Origin: Alphaproteobacteria bacterium
GTDB lineage: Bacteria; Pseudomonadota; Alphaproteobacteria; Micavibrionales; Micavibrionaceae
Reading direction: 5' to 3'
NCBI GenBank assembly: GCA_002401965.1
Contig: NVUR01000022.1
Span: 1 to 64,000, forward strand
DNA length: 64,000 bases
Shown: piece by piece, positions 57,035-64,000 of the stretch
How the letters are laid out: each line of letters begins with the position of its first letter
Numbering within the stretch: position 1 is the first letter of the stretch
The notes under the pieces: model-generated
Seen by the model: the letters and a program-made list of their open reading frames with translations, nothing else
Told to the model about the DNA's origin: nothing
The model's database searches: none
Position numbers and translations under genes: made by a program

Positions 57035-57703
57035 ATGCGTATTATTACAATAATTGCTATATTCGTGGGGCTGACAGGACTGACTTTTGCCACCCTAAAC
57101 ACACCGTCTTTGGCGGTAGAAGGTGTATTAGATGCACAAGGAAGCGACCTGATGACAGATAAACCCGATAATTACCCCCTCGCCACGCTGGCTGGTGGCT
57201 GTTTCTGGTGTTTAGAGAGCGAATTTCGCGCTTTGGACGGTATTTTGCACACAAATGTTGGCTATACAGGCGGAGATTTACAAGAACCCGGCTATCGCGA
57301 CATTACAACTGGCCAAACTGGCCACGCAGAAGCCATAGAAATTACCTTTGATCCTGATAAAGTATCTTATGAGCAACTCATCATATTTTTCCTGACCAAA
57401 GCGCATGATCCAACGACACTAAACCGTCAAGGCGTTGATGTTGGTACACAATATCGTTCGGAAATTTTCTATCATGATGACGCACAAAAAGAGATTGCCG
57501 AGAACTTGATCGCAAAAGTGGATGCGCAAAAGACATACAGCAGCCCTATCGTAACCGAGGTCAGTGCGGCCGTTAAATTCTGGGCGGGTGAAGAATATCA
57601 CCAGCAATATTACGAGAAATACGAAAAAGAGAACGGCGAAGTTCATCCACGCGTTTTCTATAAGAAGCAGGCCAAAAAGCTAAAGCTGCAACAAAGGCCG
57701 TAA
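57035..57703 (+). CDS. msrA: Peptide methionine-S-sulfoxide reductase MsrA, exported
   Basis: This protein of 222 residues from ATG 57035 (AAGG eight bases upstream) repairs S-methionine sulfoxide. A signal-peptide-like start (MRIITIIAIFVGLTGLTFAT) suggests a periplasmic location. The active site reads LAGGCFWCLESEFRALDG. Next come VGYTGGDLQEPGYRDITTGQ, TGHAEAIEITFDPDKVSYEQ and DVGTQYRSEIFYHDD. C-terminal resolving cysteines are absent. It directly abuts dusB (TAAATG), so both are cotranscribed. Confidence 0.93.
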   Translation: MRIITIIAIFVGLTGLTFATLNTPSLAVEGVLDAQGSDLMTDKPDNYPLATLAGGCFWCLESEFRALDGILHTNVGYTGGDLQEPGYRDITTGQTGHAEAIEITFDPDKVSYEQLIIFFLTKAHDPTTLNRQGVDVGTQYRSEIFYHDDAQKEIAENLIAKVDAQKTYSSPIVTEVSAAVKFWAGEEYHQQYYEKYEKENGEVHPRVFYKKQAKKLKLQQRP

Positions 57704-58684
57704 ATGGGATTTTCGATTGGTGACATTGCGATTGATGACCCCGTCTTTTTGGCGCCGATGTCCGGTGTCACTGACTTGCCCTTTCGAAAGCTGATTAAGC
57801 AATATGGCGCGGGGCTTGTATTCTCCGAGATGATTGCCAGCCGTGAAATGATTCAAGAGACCAGCAGATCTTTGAAGATGAACGAGAATTATGCCGAAGA
57901 ATTTCCCATGGCGGTGCAGCTGGCGGGATGTGATCCTGACATTATGGCCGAAGCAGCGCGCATGAATGAAGCCCGCGGCGCGGCGATTATTGATATTAAT
58001 TTTGGTTGCCCTGTCAAAAAGGTGGTTAAGAAAATGGCTGGCTCTGCGCTGATGCAGGACGAGAAATTAGCGACGGAGATTATGGCGGCAACTGTGAAGG
58101 CGGTGAATATTCCCGTCACGGTGAAGATGCGCCTTGGTTGGGATAATGAAAACCGCAACGCCCCCACTCTGGCCAAAATGGCGGAGGATGTCGGCGTGCA
58201 GATGATTACTGTCCACGGCAGGACGCGCGATCAAAAATATAACGGACAAGCCGATTGGCAGGCGATCCGCGCAACAAAAGATGCCATTAATATCCCGTTG
58301 ATCGTCAATGGAGACATCCTCACCCCGCAAGATGCGATTGATGCCATGGCGCAATCGGGCGCGGATGGGGTTATGATTGGGCGCGGGTGTCAGGGCAAGC
58401 CGTGGCTGCTGCAACAGATTATGACGTATCTGAAAACCGAGAAAATCGGCGCAGAGCCAAGCACGGCTGAGAAGCTCGCCCTTATACTAAATCATTACGA
58501 CGCGATTTTAGAATATTACGGAGAGCGCAAGGGCGTGCCTTTTGCGCGTAAGCATCTGTCTTGGTATTGCACGGGGTTTGAGGGAGCGGCGGCGTTTAGA
58601 GCGAAGCTCAATAAGCTGAAAGACCCCGATGAGGTGCGCGACAATCTGCACGCATTTTTTACACCGTTTATTGAAGCGGCGTAA
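57704..58684 (+). CDS. dusB: tRNA-dihydrouridine synthase DusB
   Basis: This 326-residue FMN enzyme reduces uridines in tRNA. It has DDPVFLAPMSGVTDLPFRKL, FSEMIASREMIQETSRSLKM, and VQLAGCDPDIMAEAARM. The active-site loop is INFGCPVKKVVKKMAGSALM (catalytic Cys), followed by VTVKMRLGWDNENRNA, ITVHGRTRDQKYNGQADWQA, VNGDILTPQDAIDAM and GVMIGRGCQGKPWLL. In other proteobacteria dusB often precedes ntrB, which is not here. Its first codon directly follows the msrA stop. Confidence 0.94.
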   Translation: MGFSIGDIAIDDPVFLAPMSGVTDLPFRKLIKQYGAGLVFSEMIASREMIQETSRSLKMNENYAEEFPMAVQLAGCDPDIMAEAARMNEARGAAIIDINFGCPVKKVVKKMAGSALMQDEKLATEIMAATVKAVNIPVTVKMRLGWDNENRNAPTLAKMAEDVGVQMITVHGRTRDQKYNGQADWQAIRATKDAINIPLIVNGDILTPQDAIDAMAQSGADGVMIGRGCQGKPWLLQQIMTYLKTEKIGAEPSTAEKLALILNHYDAILEYYGERKGVPFARKHLSWYCTGFEGAAAFRAKLNKLKDPDEVRDNLHAFFTPFIEAA

Positions 58685-58695
58685 CGTAATCATAT

Positions 58696-58938
58696 TTAAT
58701 AATGTGGAGGTCTATCTTGCGCGGCGCGCTCAATTGAAGACAGAGATGCATCACCGTCATCACCGCCGCCCTCCAGACGATCTATCTTAGACAACGCCTT
58801 ATCCAGACGCGCCTTTAACAGCTCCATTTGCTTCCACTGATCGGTGATCACGGTGTTCAGCTCTTGAAGTTGCTGATCCTGATAGGCCAGCGCAATTTCG
58901 ATCTCTTGTAATTTATCTTCATTCATAATGCAGGTCAT
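58696..58938 (-). CDS. slyX: SlyX family protein
   Basis: This 80-residue (or 76-residue if read from the ATG at 58926) coiled-coil protein reads EIEIALAYQDQQLQELNTVI and then a heptad-like helix through LLKARLDKALSKIDRLEGGG, followed by the RPPHY end. The pattern from IALAYQDQQLQELN to PPHY is typical of SlyX. Its cellular role is not established. Neither possible start has a strong ribosome site. It ends 11 bases from the convergent dusB stop. Confidence 0.85.
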   Translation of the reverse strand: MTCIMNEDKLQEIEIALAYQDQQLQELNTVITDQWKQMELLKARLDKALSKIDRLEGGGDDGDASLSSIERAAQDRPPHY

Positions 58939-58998
58939 ATCACAAAATCATAACTTTGCACTAGCGATTTCATACGCAATGGTTAGAATGCGCAAATC

Positions 58999-60123
58999 AT
59001 GACCGTAACACGAAAATTATATACGCTGCTCTGTGGGCCGACGTTGTTAAACTATACGATCCCAATCGTTATGGCCTATCTTGTCACGGGAACAATCGCA
59101 CAGAAATATATCGGGCTGTATCAGGCGACGCATATATTCTTCGCAGCACCCGTCGTTTGGGTTGGCGACATTATTCCATTGCCTGGTATGCCGATATTTT
59201 TAGGGCTTATTTTTATCAATCTGACCTTTAAACTGGTATTCAAAAGCCCGTGGACAATGCGAAATTCAGGCATTATTCTGACGCATATCAGCGTGTTGTT
59301 ACTGTTGCTGGGCGGGTTGTTTACGGCATTATTCAGCAGTGAAGGCTATATCGCTTTGGGGGAAGGTGAGCAAAAAAGCATTATCTCTGACTATCATATG
59401 CGTGAATTTGTGATTATGGATGAGCAAGGCAGAACCTTAACAACGCTTAATCACAAGGATATAAAAGCGCACCGTGCCTTGAACCTTGATAAGCAATTCC
59501 CCTTCGCCATCGATATTCACGAAGCCTGTGAGAATTGCAAAATCGTGGCACGCGAAAACAAGACAGAGCACCATATCGGCATGGCGCAGCACATGCAGTT
59601 AGAAACCGCGCCGCCCAAGAAAAACAACGAAGAGAATATGGCGGGCTTGGTTTTTCAGGTCACCTATGATGATACGCACGAAATCTTTGTGTCGCTGGAA
59701 GATATTCCGAAATACCCCACGGTTTCGGTGGAGGGGAAAACCTATAAGTTCGCGCTGCACAGACAACATAGAAGGCTGCCCTTTTCCATTACGTTGCTGG
59801 CGTTTAAAAAGGATATTCACCCCGGCACCACGATGGCCAAAGCATACCAATCCACCGTCTTGATACGGGATGGTGACATGCAATGGGAAAGCATTATTTC
59901 GATGAACGAACCTTTGCGGTATAAAGGCTACACCTTTTTTCAATCTTCGTTCATTAAGACGCCGCAGGGTGATGTATCGGTGCTGGCGGCGGTTTGGAAT
60001 GTTGGGCGATCCTTTCCCTATATCTCGGGGCTGACCATGTGTATTGGCTTGATTGTGCATTTATTTATGCGCGGACGCAGCCCGAAGAAGAAACCAAAAA
60101 ACGGAAAGGATAAACATGCCTAG
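58999..60123 (+). CDS. System II cytochrome c maturation protein ResB-like
   Basis: This 374-residue membrane protein resembles ResB/Ccs1. Membrane segments lie near residues 12-32, 60-80, 95-115 and 335-360, with a large soluble domain at about 120-330. It contains LTHISVLLLLLGGLFTALFS, IALGEGEQKS, and near the end MNEPLRYKGYTFFQSSFI, the characteristic ResB motif (RYKGYxFFQSS). ResB works with ResC/CcsA to export haem and ligate it to apocytochromes outside the membrane. It overlaps the CcsA start by eight bases, and the operon continues with a thioredoxin-like protein. Confidence 0.85.
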   Translation: MTVTRKLYTLLCGPTLLNYTIPIVMAYLVTGTIAQKYIGLYQATHIFFAAPVVWVGDIIPLPGMPIFLGLIFINLTFKLVFKSPWTMRNSGIILTHISVLLLLLGGLFTALFSSEGYIALGEGEQKSIISDYHMREFVIMDEQGRTLTTLNHKDIKAHRALNLDKQFPFAIDIHEACENCKIVARENKTEHHIGMAQHMQLETAPPKKNNEENMAGLVFQVTYDDTHEIFVSLEDIPKYPTVSVEGKTYKFALHRQHRRLPFSITLLAFKKDIHPGTTMAKAYQSTVLIRDGDMQWESIISMNEPLRYKGYTFFQSSFIKTPQGDVSVLAAVWNVGRSFPYISGLTMCIGLIVHLFMRGRSPKKKPKNGKDKHA

Positions 60124-61960
60124 ATTTTTTATCCTTTTATCCGCGTTATACCTGTTTTTTACCATACCCGCTCAGGCGCAAGACCAAGATATTGTGCAAC
60201 TGGATACCTCCTATATCGCACGGCTGCCTATCTTGCATGAAGGCAGAATAAAGCCATTAGACAGCTTTGCCCGCATACAGCTACGCACATTTTCAGGTAA
60301 AGAAAGCGGTGCTCTGGCGTGGCTGATCGAGACATTATTTGACCCTGTCCGCGCAGAAACACGCCCTGTTCTGAAAATTATCAATCCCGAGATATTAACA
60401 ATCCTGCATTTGGAACGGCGCAAAAATAAGCTCTATTCCTATAAGGAGATATCCGAAGTCCTACGTACAAAACAAAAGATGATCCTCAGCATTGTCGGTG
60501 CGGATGAGGCGGATTGGTCTGTGCAGCAAAGAGAGCTTATTACCCTACAAAAAAATGCTATATCCTTGCAGAATTTGCTCGGCAGTTTAACACTTATCCT
60601 GCCGCTTTCCACCACATTACCAGACAGCCTGCCCGCACCATTTAAACCTTACACCAGAAGAACACTTAGTTTTATCGAGACGCTAGAGCTTCAAGATATA
60701 TTACAAGCAACATTGAAAGATATTATCGCCGAGAAAGACCATAATATCGAGACATATACCCCCGCAGAACAAGCCTTGGCGCATTTGTCCTTCACGCTCA
60801 GCCTGCTGCAAGAAACAAGGCGCAACAGCGATGTTTTCAAAGTTATTCCAACCGATAACGGTGGATGGTTATCGCCTTGGGAGTCCCTATCTGCATCTGA
60901 AAATACGCAACTGAAATACTGGCAGGATTTAAGCGCAGCCTATTACGGCAGCGACATGAAAACATGGGATGATACAGCACGAAACTTATACATACATGTC
61001 ACATCAAACACCGCGCAGATACGCCCGAAAGCACTGAATGCGGAGTATTATTACAACCTCTACCCACCATTTTTTATCAGCTTTATCGCCTGTTTAATCG
61101 GGATGACGGCACTTATCACCTCCTTATTTCGCAGTAACGCTCTACAAATGGCCGCAGCTTCTACCGCTCTTCTCGGCAGCTTCATATGTCAGCTTTGCGG
61201 CATTGCGTTACGGATATTCATTCTGGACAGACCGCCCGTCAGCACGCTGTACGAAACGATATTATTCGCCAGCCTTATTACCACGCTTTATGCGCTTATC
61301 GCCTATCGCAGAGACAAGAAAATCCTGTGGTTATGGCTGGGACTGAGTCTTGCGATTTTCTTGCATATCCTTGGATTTTCGCACAATTTAAATGGTGACA
61401 GCTTCGTTATGCTGATCGCCGTTCTTAATACGAATTTCTGGCTGACCACTCATGTTCTGTGCATCACGGCGGGCTATGCTTTTTGCGCGTTGACCAGCAT
61501 TCTTGCACATTACACATTGATAAAATCACGATGGAATGGCGGCGGCATCCCTGACAACACCCTGTTCAAAAGCACACTAACCGCGGCACTACTGGCACTG
61601 TTCTTTGCGACCATAGGCACAGTTTTGGGCGGTATTTGGGCGGATCAGTCATGGGGACGGTTCTGGGGATGGGATCCGAAGGAAAATGGCGCGTTACTGA
61701 TTGTGCTTTGGCTGATCTGGATTATACATGGACGCATTAGTGGACAAATGAAACAGCACGCCGTTTTATGCGGTTTTTCTTATCTTTCAGTAATCCTTGC
61801 CTTATCGTGGTTTGGTGTAAATTTACTAGGCGTCGGCTTGCATGCTTATGGATTTATGGATTCCGCGCTTTGGTCGCTCGGTCTGTTTATCGGCATTGAA
61901 AGCGTTTTTGTAATTGCGGTGACACTGCCGTTCCTGAAAAGGATTACGCCCCATGCCTAA
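60116..61960 (+). CDS. System II cytochrome c maturation protein CcsA/ResC-like
   Basis: This protein of 614 residues has a signal-like segment, a periplasmic domain of about 310 residues (IARLPILHEGRIKPLDSFAR, typical of CcsA forms with extended N-termini) and about eight C-terminal membrane segments. The WWD haem-handling motif reads WGRFWGWDPKENGALLIVLW near residue 525, with flanking histidines in LHILGFSHNL, TTHVLCITAGYAF and LHAYGFMDS. It should deliver haem to apocytochrome c. The start at ATG 60116 has GGAAAGGATAA before it. This is a System II gene in an apparent alphaproteobacterium. Confidence 0.9.
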   Translation: MPRFFILLSALYLFFTIPAQAQDQDIVQLDTSYIARLPILHEGRIKPLDSFARIQLRTFSGKESGALAWLIETLFDPVRAETRPVLKIINPEILTILHLERRKNKLYSYKEISEVLRTKQKMILSIVGADEADWSVQQRELITLQKNAISLQNLLGSLTLILPLSTTLPDSLPAPFKPYTRRTLSFIETLELQDILQATLKDIIAEKDHNIETYTPAEQALAHLSFTLSLLQETRRNSDVFKVIPTDNGGWLSPWESLSASENTQLKYWQDLSAAYYGSDMKTWDDTARNLYIHVTSNTAQIRPKALNAEYYYNLYPPFFISFIACLIGMTALITSLFRSNALQMAAASTALLGSFICQLCGIALRIFILDRPPVSTLYETILFASLITTLYALIAYRRDKKILWLWLGLSLAIFLHILGFSHNLNGDSFVMLIAVLNTNFWLTTHVLCITAGYAFCALTSILAHYTLIKSRWNGGGIPDNTLFKSTLTAALLALFFATIGTVLGGIWADQSWGRFWGWDPKENGALLIVLWLIWIIHGRISGQMKQHAVLCGFSYLSVILALSWFGVNLLGVGLHAYGFMDSALWSLGLFIGIESVFVIAVTLPFLKRITPHA

Positions 61961-62495
61961 GGTTCTTATCGCCTTGATTGTTATTGGTCTGGCAGGTTTT
62001 TTCGCCTTTCAAGACAGCGTCGCGCCACCCAAAGGCATGATTAGCACACATAAACCTGCGCCTGTGAAAACCGTGACCAATGCTTCTTTCACGGATATTA
62101 AAGGCAACAGCTACACTCTGCACGAATATAAAGGGCGCATCATTATTCTGAATTTCTGGGCGACGTGGTGTCCGCCCTGTATCATAGAGTTTCCGAAGCT
62201 TTTGGAACTCGCCAATCGGGAGCAGGACAACATCACCCTCATCACTTTATCGGTTGACGACAACCCCGCAGATATCATGAAATTTTTAAAGACCCTGCCT
62301 GCGGAAAGTCAAGCGCATTTGACCTTGGGTAATGTGATTATTGGGCTGGATACGGATAAGAGCATCTCCCGAGAGATATTCAAAACCACCATGTATCCCG
62401 AAACCTTTATTATCGATAAGAACTTGACCATAAAGCACAAAATAGAAGGCATAACGGATTGGCTGGGTATAGACGTACAACGCCTCTTAAAATAA
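61953..62495 (+). CDS. Thioredoxin-like TlpA/ResA family protein
   Basis: This 180-residue membrane-anchored thioredoxin has an N-terminal hydrophobic segment (LIALIVIGLAGFFAF), then DIKGNSYTLHEYKGRIIILN, and the active site NFWATWCPPCIIEFPKLLEL. The cis-proline region reads TTMYPETFIIDKNL. It sits downstream of CcsA with an eight-base overlap and so should reduce the CxxCH cysteines of apocytochromes before haem attachment, the ResA role. The end of the protein is normal for the family. Confidence 0.92.
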   Translation: MPKVLIALIVIGLAGFFAFQDSVAPPKGMISTHKPAPVKTVTNASFTDIKGNSYTLHEYKGRIIILNFWATWCPPCIIEFPKLLELANREQDNITLITLSVDDNPADIMKFLKTLPAESQAHLTLGNVIIGLDTDKSISREIFKTTMYPETFIIDKNLTIKHKIEGITDWLGIDVQRLLK

Positions 62496-62507
62496 GGATT
62501 TACCACA

Positions 62508-62885
62508 ATGACAGATACAACCCTCTACGGCATCAAGAACTGTGACACGATGAAAAAGGCGTTTAAATGGCTGGAGGTCAACGGCGTTGACGTCACCTTT
62601 CATGACTATAAAAAGCAAGGCATCGATGAGGATGTTTTGCGCGATGCGGTGAAACAGCATGGATGGGAAAACGTGATTAATCGCCGTGGCACAACATGGC
62701 GTAAATTGCCCGATGATGTGAAGGAAGCGATGGATGATGTTACGGCACTTCGGGTTACGGCGGAGAACCCCTCCATCATTAAAAGGCCACTACTTGTTCA
62801 CAAAGGGAATATTACTCTGGGATTCAAAGATGCGGAATATACCGCAATATTTAACGACCCAAAACACCACACAAAACAAATATAA
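62508..62885 (+). CDS. ArsC-like reductase family protein (YffB/Spx type)
   Basis: This 125-residue thioredoxin-fold protein has LYGIKNCDTMKKAFKWLEVN, where the lone cysteine of the NCDTM motif replaces the CxxC pair of glutaredoxins. It then has HDYKKQGIDEDVLRDAVKQH, INRRGTTWRKLPDD and NPSIIKRPLLVHKGNITLGF. That is the YffB pattern of the ArsC/Spx family. It probably works with glutathione, but the substrate is unknown. It lies 12 bases after the ResA-like gene on the same strand. A run of 280 bases with no clear gene follows (62886-63165), strongly AT-rich. Confidence 0.9.
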   Translation: MTDTTLYGIKNCDTMKKAFKWLEVNGVDVTFHDYKKQGIDEDVLRDAVKQHGWENVINRRGTTWRKLPDDVKEAMDDVTALRVTAENPSIIKRPLLVHKGNITLGFKDAEYTAIFNDPKHHTKQI

Positions 62886-63165
62886 ACACCCATAATTGAA
62901 CAAATACTTAAGTAACGACAGTAAAAGAATGCTTTAGTATGGCTTCAAACAGTTTTCCAAAAATTTAAAAAACATATTACACACACAAACACCAATAAAA
63001 ACACAAGCCATATCAATTAGATAGATTGCACTCCAAAAACAATTATCCGCTTTAAAAAAAATATCATAAAAAATAATCATAGAAATCATGCACTTCACCT
63101 TTATAAATAATGGAGAAGAATATAAAATACAAAAATAACAACACAACCAACCATTGGAGAATCTT

Positions 63166-64000
63166 ATGGGACACTCAGTACTGGGATCGATACCTTTTTT
63201 ATCATCAAAATCCGATTTTCAAACAATATTAGATTCGTTACCGCTGAACGTTCTGACTTGCGACCCTAAAACTTTGGTGATTGATTACGCGAATAAAGCA
63301 AGCGTTGATACGCTCAATTTGGTGCGCGACCTCCTGCCCCCTGGCGTAAACGGTGATACGATCGTCGGTAAGTGTATTGATGTCTTCCATAAAGCACCCG
63401 CCCATCAAAGAAACATACTGGCAAAGCCATCATCCTTTCCACATCATGCCATTATCCGCCTTGGACCACATATGCTCGACCTTCATATCGAAGCGATATA
63501 TTCTGGTAAGGATATTACAAAACTGGCTTTGAGCTGGTCAATCTGTTCAGAGCGTGAACAGCTGAAAATCATGGTGGATAATATGCCAATCAACATCATG
63601 ATGTGTGACCCCAGAACCCTTGAAATTAATTACATTAACAAAACAAGTCTGGATACCTTAAGAACGATACAACACTTACTGCCTGTGAATGTTGATGATC
63701 TGCTCGGCACATGTATTGATGTTTTTCACAAAACCCCGTCACATCAACGCAAACTTCTTGGCGACCCCAAAAACCTGCCTTATCGCGCCAAAATTTCACT
63801 TGGAGAGGAAATACTTGATTTGAATGTTTCTGCCATAAAAGATGCGGGTGGTTATTATATCGGTGCGATGGCAAGTTGGTCTGTCATAACCGCACAAGAA
63901 GCCCTGACAAAAAATGTCCTACAAATATCCGGCAAAGTATCCGATGCATCCGCAGAAGTAAAATCTACGGCGCAATCTTTATCCGCCGCCGCAGAGGAAA
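63166..64000 (+). CDS. Chemotaxis receptor with tandem PAS domains, 3' part outside window
   Basis: About 278 residues are visible from ATG 63166, which follows TTGGAGAATC. Two PAS domains repeat each other. The first, at about residues 20-130, reads LDSLPLNVLTCDPKTLVIDY and IDVFHKAPAHQRNIL. The second, at about 135-245, reads VDNMPINIMMCDPRTLEINY and IDVFHKTPSHQRKLL. After the second, a helical stretch (VSDASAEVKSTAQSLSAAAE) is typical of the start of a methyl-accepting signalling domain. No membrane segment is present, so it is probably a cytoplasmic redox or energy taxis receptor. Confidence 0.85.
   Translation, partial: MGHSVLGSIPFLSSKSDFQTILDSLPLNVLTCDPKTLVIDYANKASVDTLNLVRDLLPPGVNGDTIVGKCIDVFHKAPAHQRNILAKPSSFPHHAIIRLGPHMLDLHIEAIYSGKDITKLALSWSICSEREQLKIMVDNMPINIMMCDPRTLEINYINKTSLDTLRTIQHLLPVNVDDLLGTCIDVFHKTPSHQRKLLGDPKNLPYRAKISLGEEILDLNVSAIKDAGGYYIGAMASWSVITAQEALTKNVLQISGKVSDASAEVKSTAQSLSAAAEE

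Noticed and set aside
62934..63146. A 70-codon minus-strand frame with hydrophobic content
   Set aside because: It needs a TTG start without ribosome site, and its Cys, Phe and Ile content is what AT-rich noncoding DNA gives. I see no clear gene in 62886-63165.

Overview
The window looks like chromosomal DNA of an alphaproteobacterium with G+C below 50% by eye. Support comes from the three-part proton transhydrogenase (PntAA/PntAB/PntB), the ATPase inhibitor zeta protein (DUF1476), the alphaproteobacterial type of orotate phosphoribosyltransferase, the [10 protein letters not shown] tail of FtsZ and a GTTC-N7-GTTC LexA-type box. I cannot name the genus. A relative of the Micavibrio or Rhodospirillales-like lineages is only a guess.

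Left edge (1-2115, minus strand): four genes of a T7-like phage morphogenesis module, including a head-tail connector (portal) protein that runs off the window. A LexA-type box lies in the control region between this module and the next genes. From 2344 to 6021 come nucleotide and redox housekeeping genes: an unusual fusion of a repressor-type helix-turn-helix to PyrE, then nadK, purC, the zeta inhibitor, bolA and grxD. From 6048 to 11601 (minus) lies the complete elongasome operon mreB-mreC-mreD-mrdA-rodA, followed by rpmJ.

Region 12089-20452 is a signalling and secretion block. TolC, a type I secretion ATPase, an HlyD-type adaptor and a CHASE2 adenylate cyclase form one tight minus-strand operon. 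It faces a c-di-GMP phosphodiesterase (EAL) that carries a cyclic-nucleotide-binding domain, so a cAMP to c-di-GMP to type I secretion circuit is a plausible inference. Next come pntAA-pntAB-pntB, a decayed gene, an alpha/beta hydrolase and a small unknown gene.

From 25875 to 53894 (almost all minus) lies one long wall and division cluster, in transcription order mraZ-rsmH-ftsL-ftsI-murE-[152-aa protein]-mraY-murD-ftsW-murG-murC-murB, then ddl-ftsQ-ftsA-ftsZ-lpxC-bamD-recN-ligA. No normal murF sits between murE and mraY. That slot holds a 152-aa protein whose end resembles the last domain of MurF. A membrane-anchored MurF-like ligase is instead encoded beside ddl on the other strand. Two perfect DnaA boxes lie upstream of mraZ and ftsZ, and a phased TGGG array typical of MraZ binding lies upstream of mraZ.

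The right part (54000-64000) holds the RNase P RNA gene, a small unannotated membrane peptide with its own terminator, an unknown 339-aa protein, a wall amidase, msrA, dusB, slyX, a System II cytochrome c maturation operon (ResB, CcsA/ResC, ResA-like; unusual for this class), an ArsC/YffB-like protein and the start of a chemotaxis receptor with two PAS domains.
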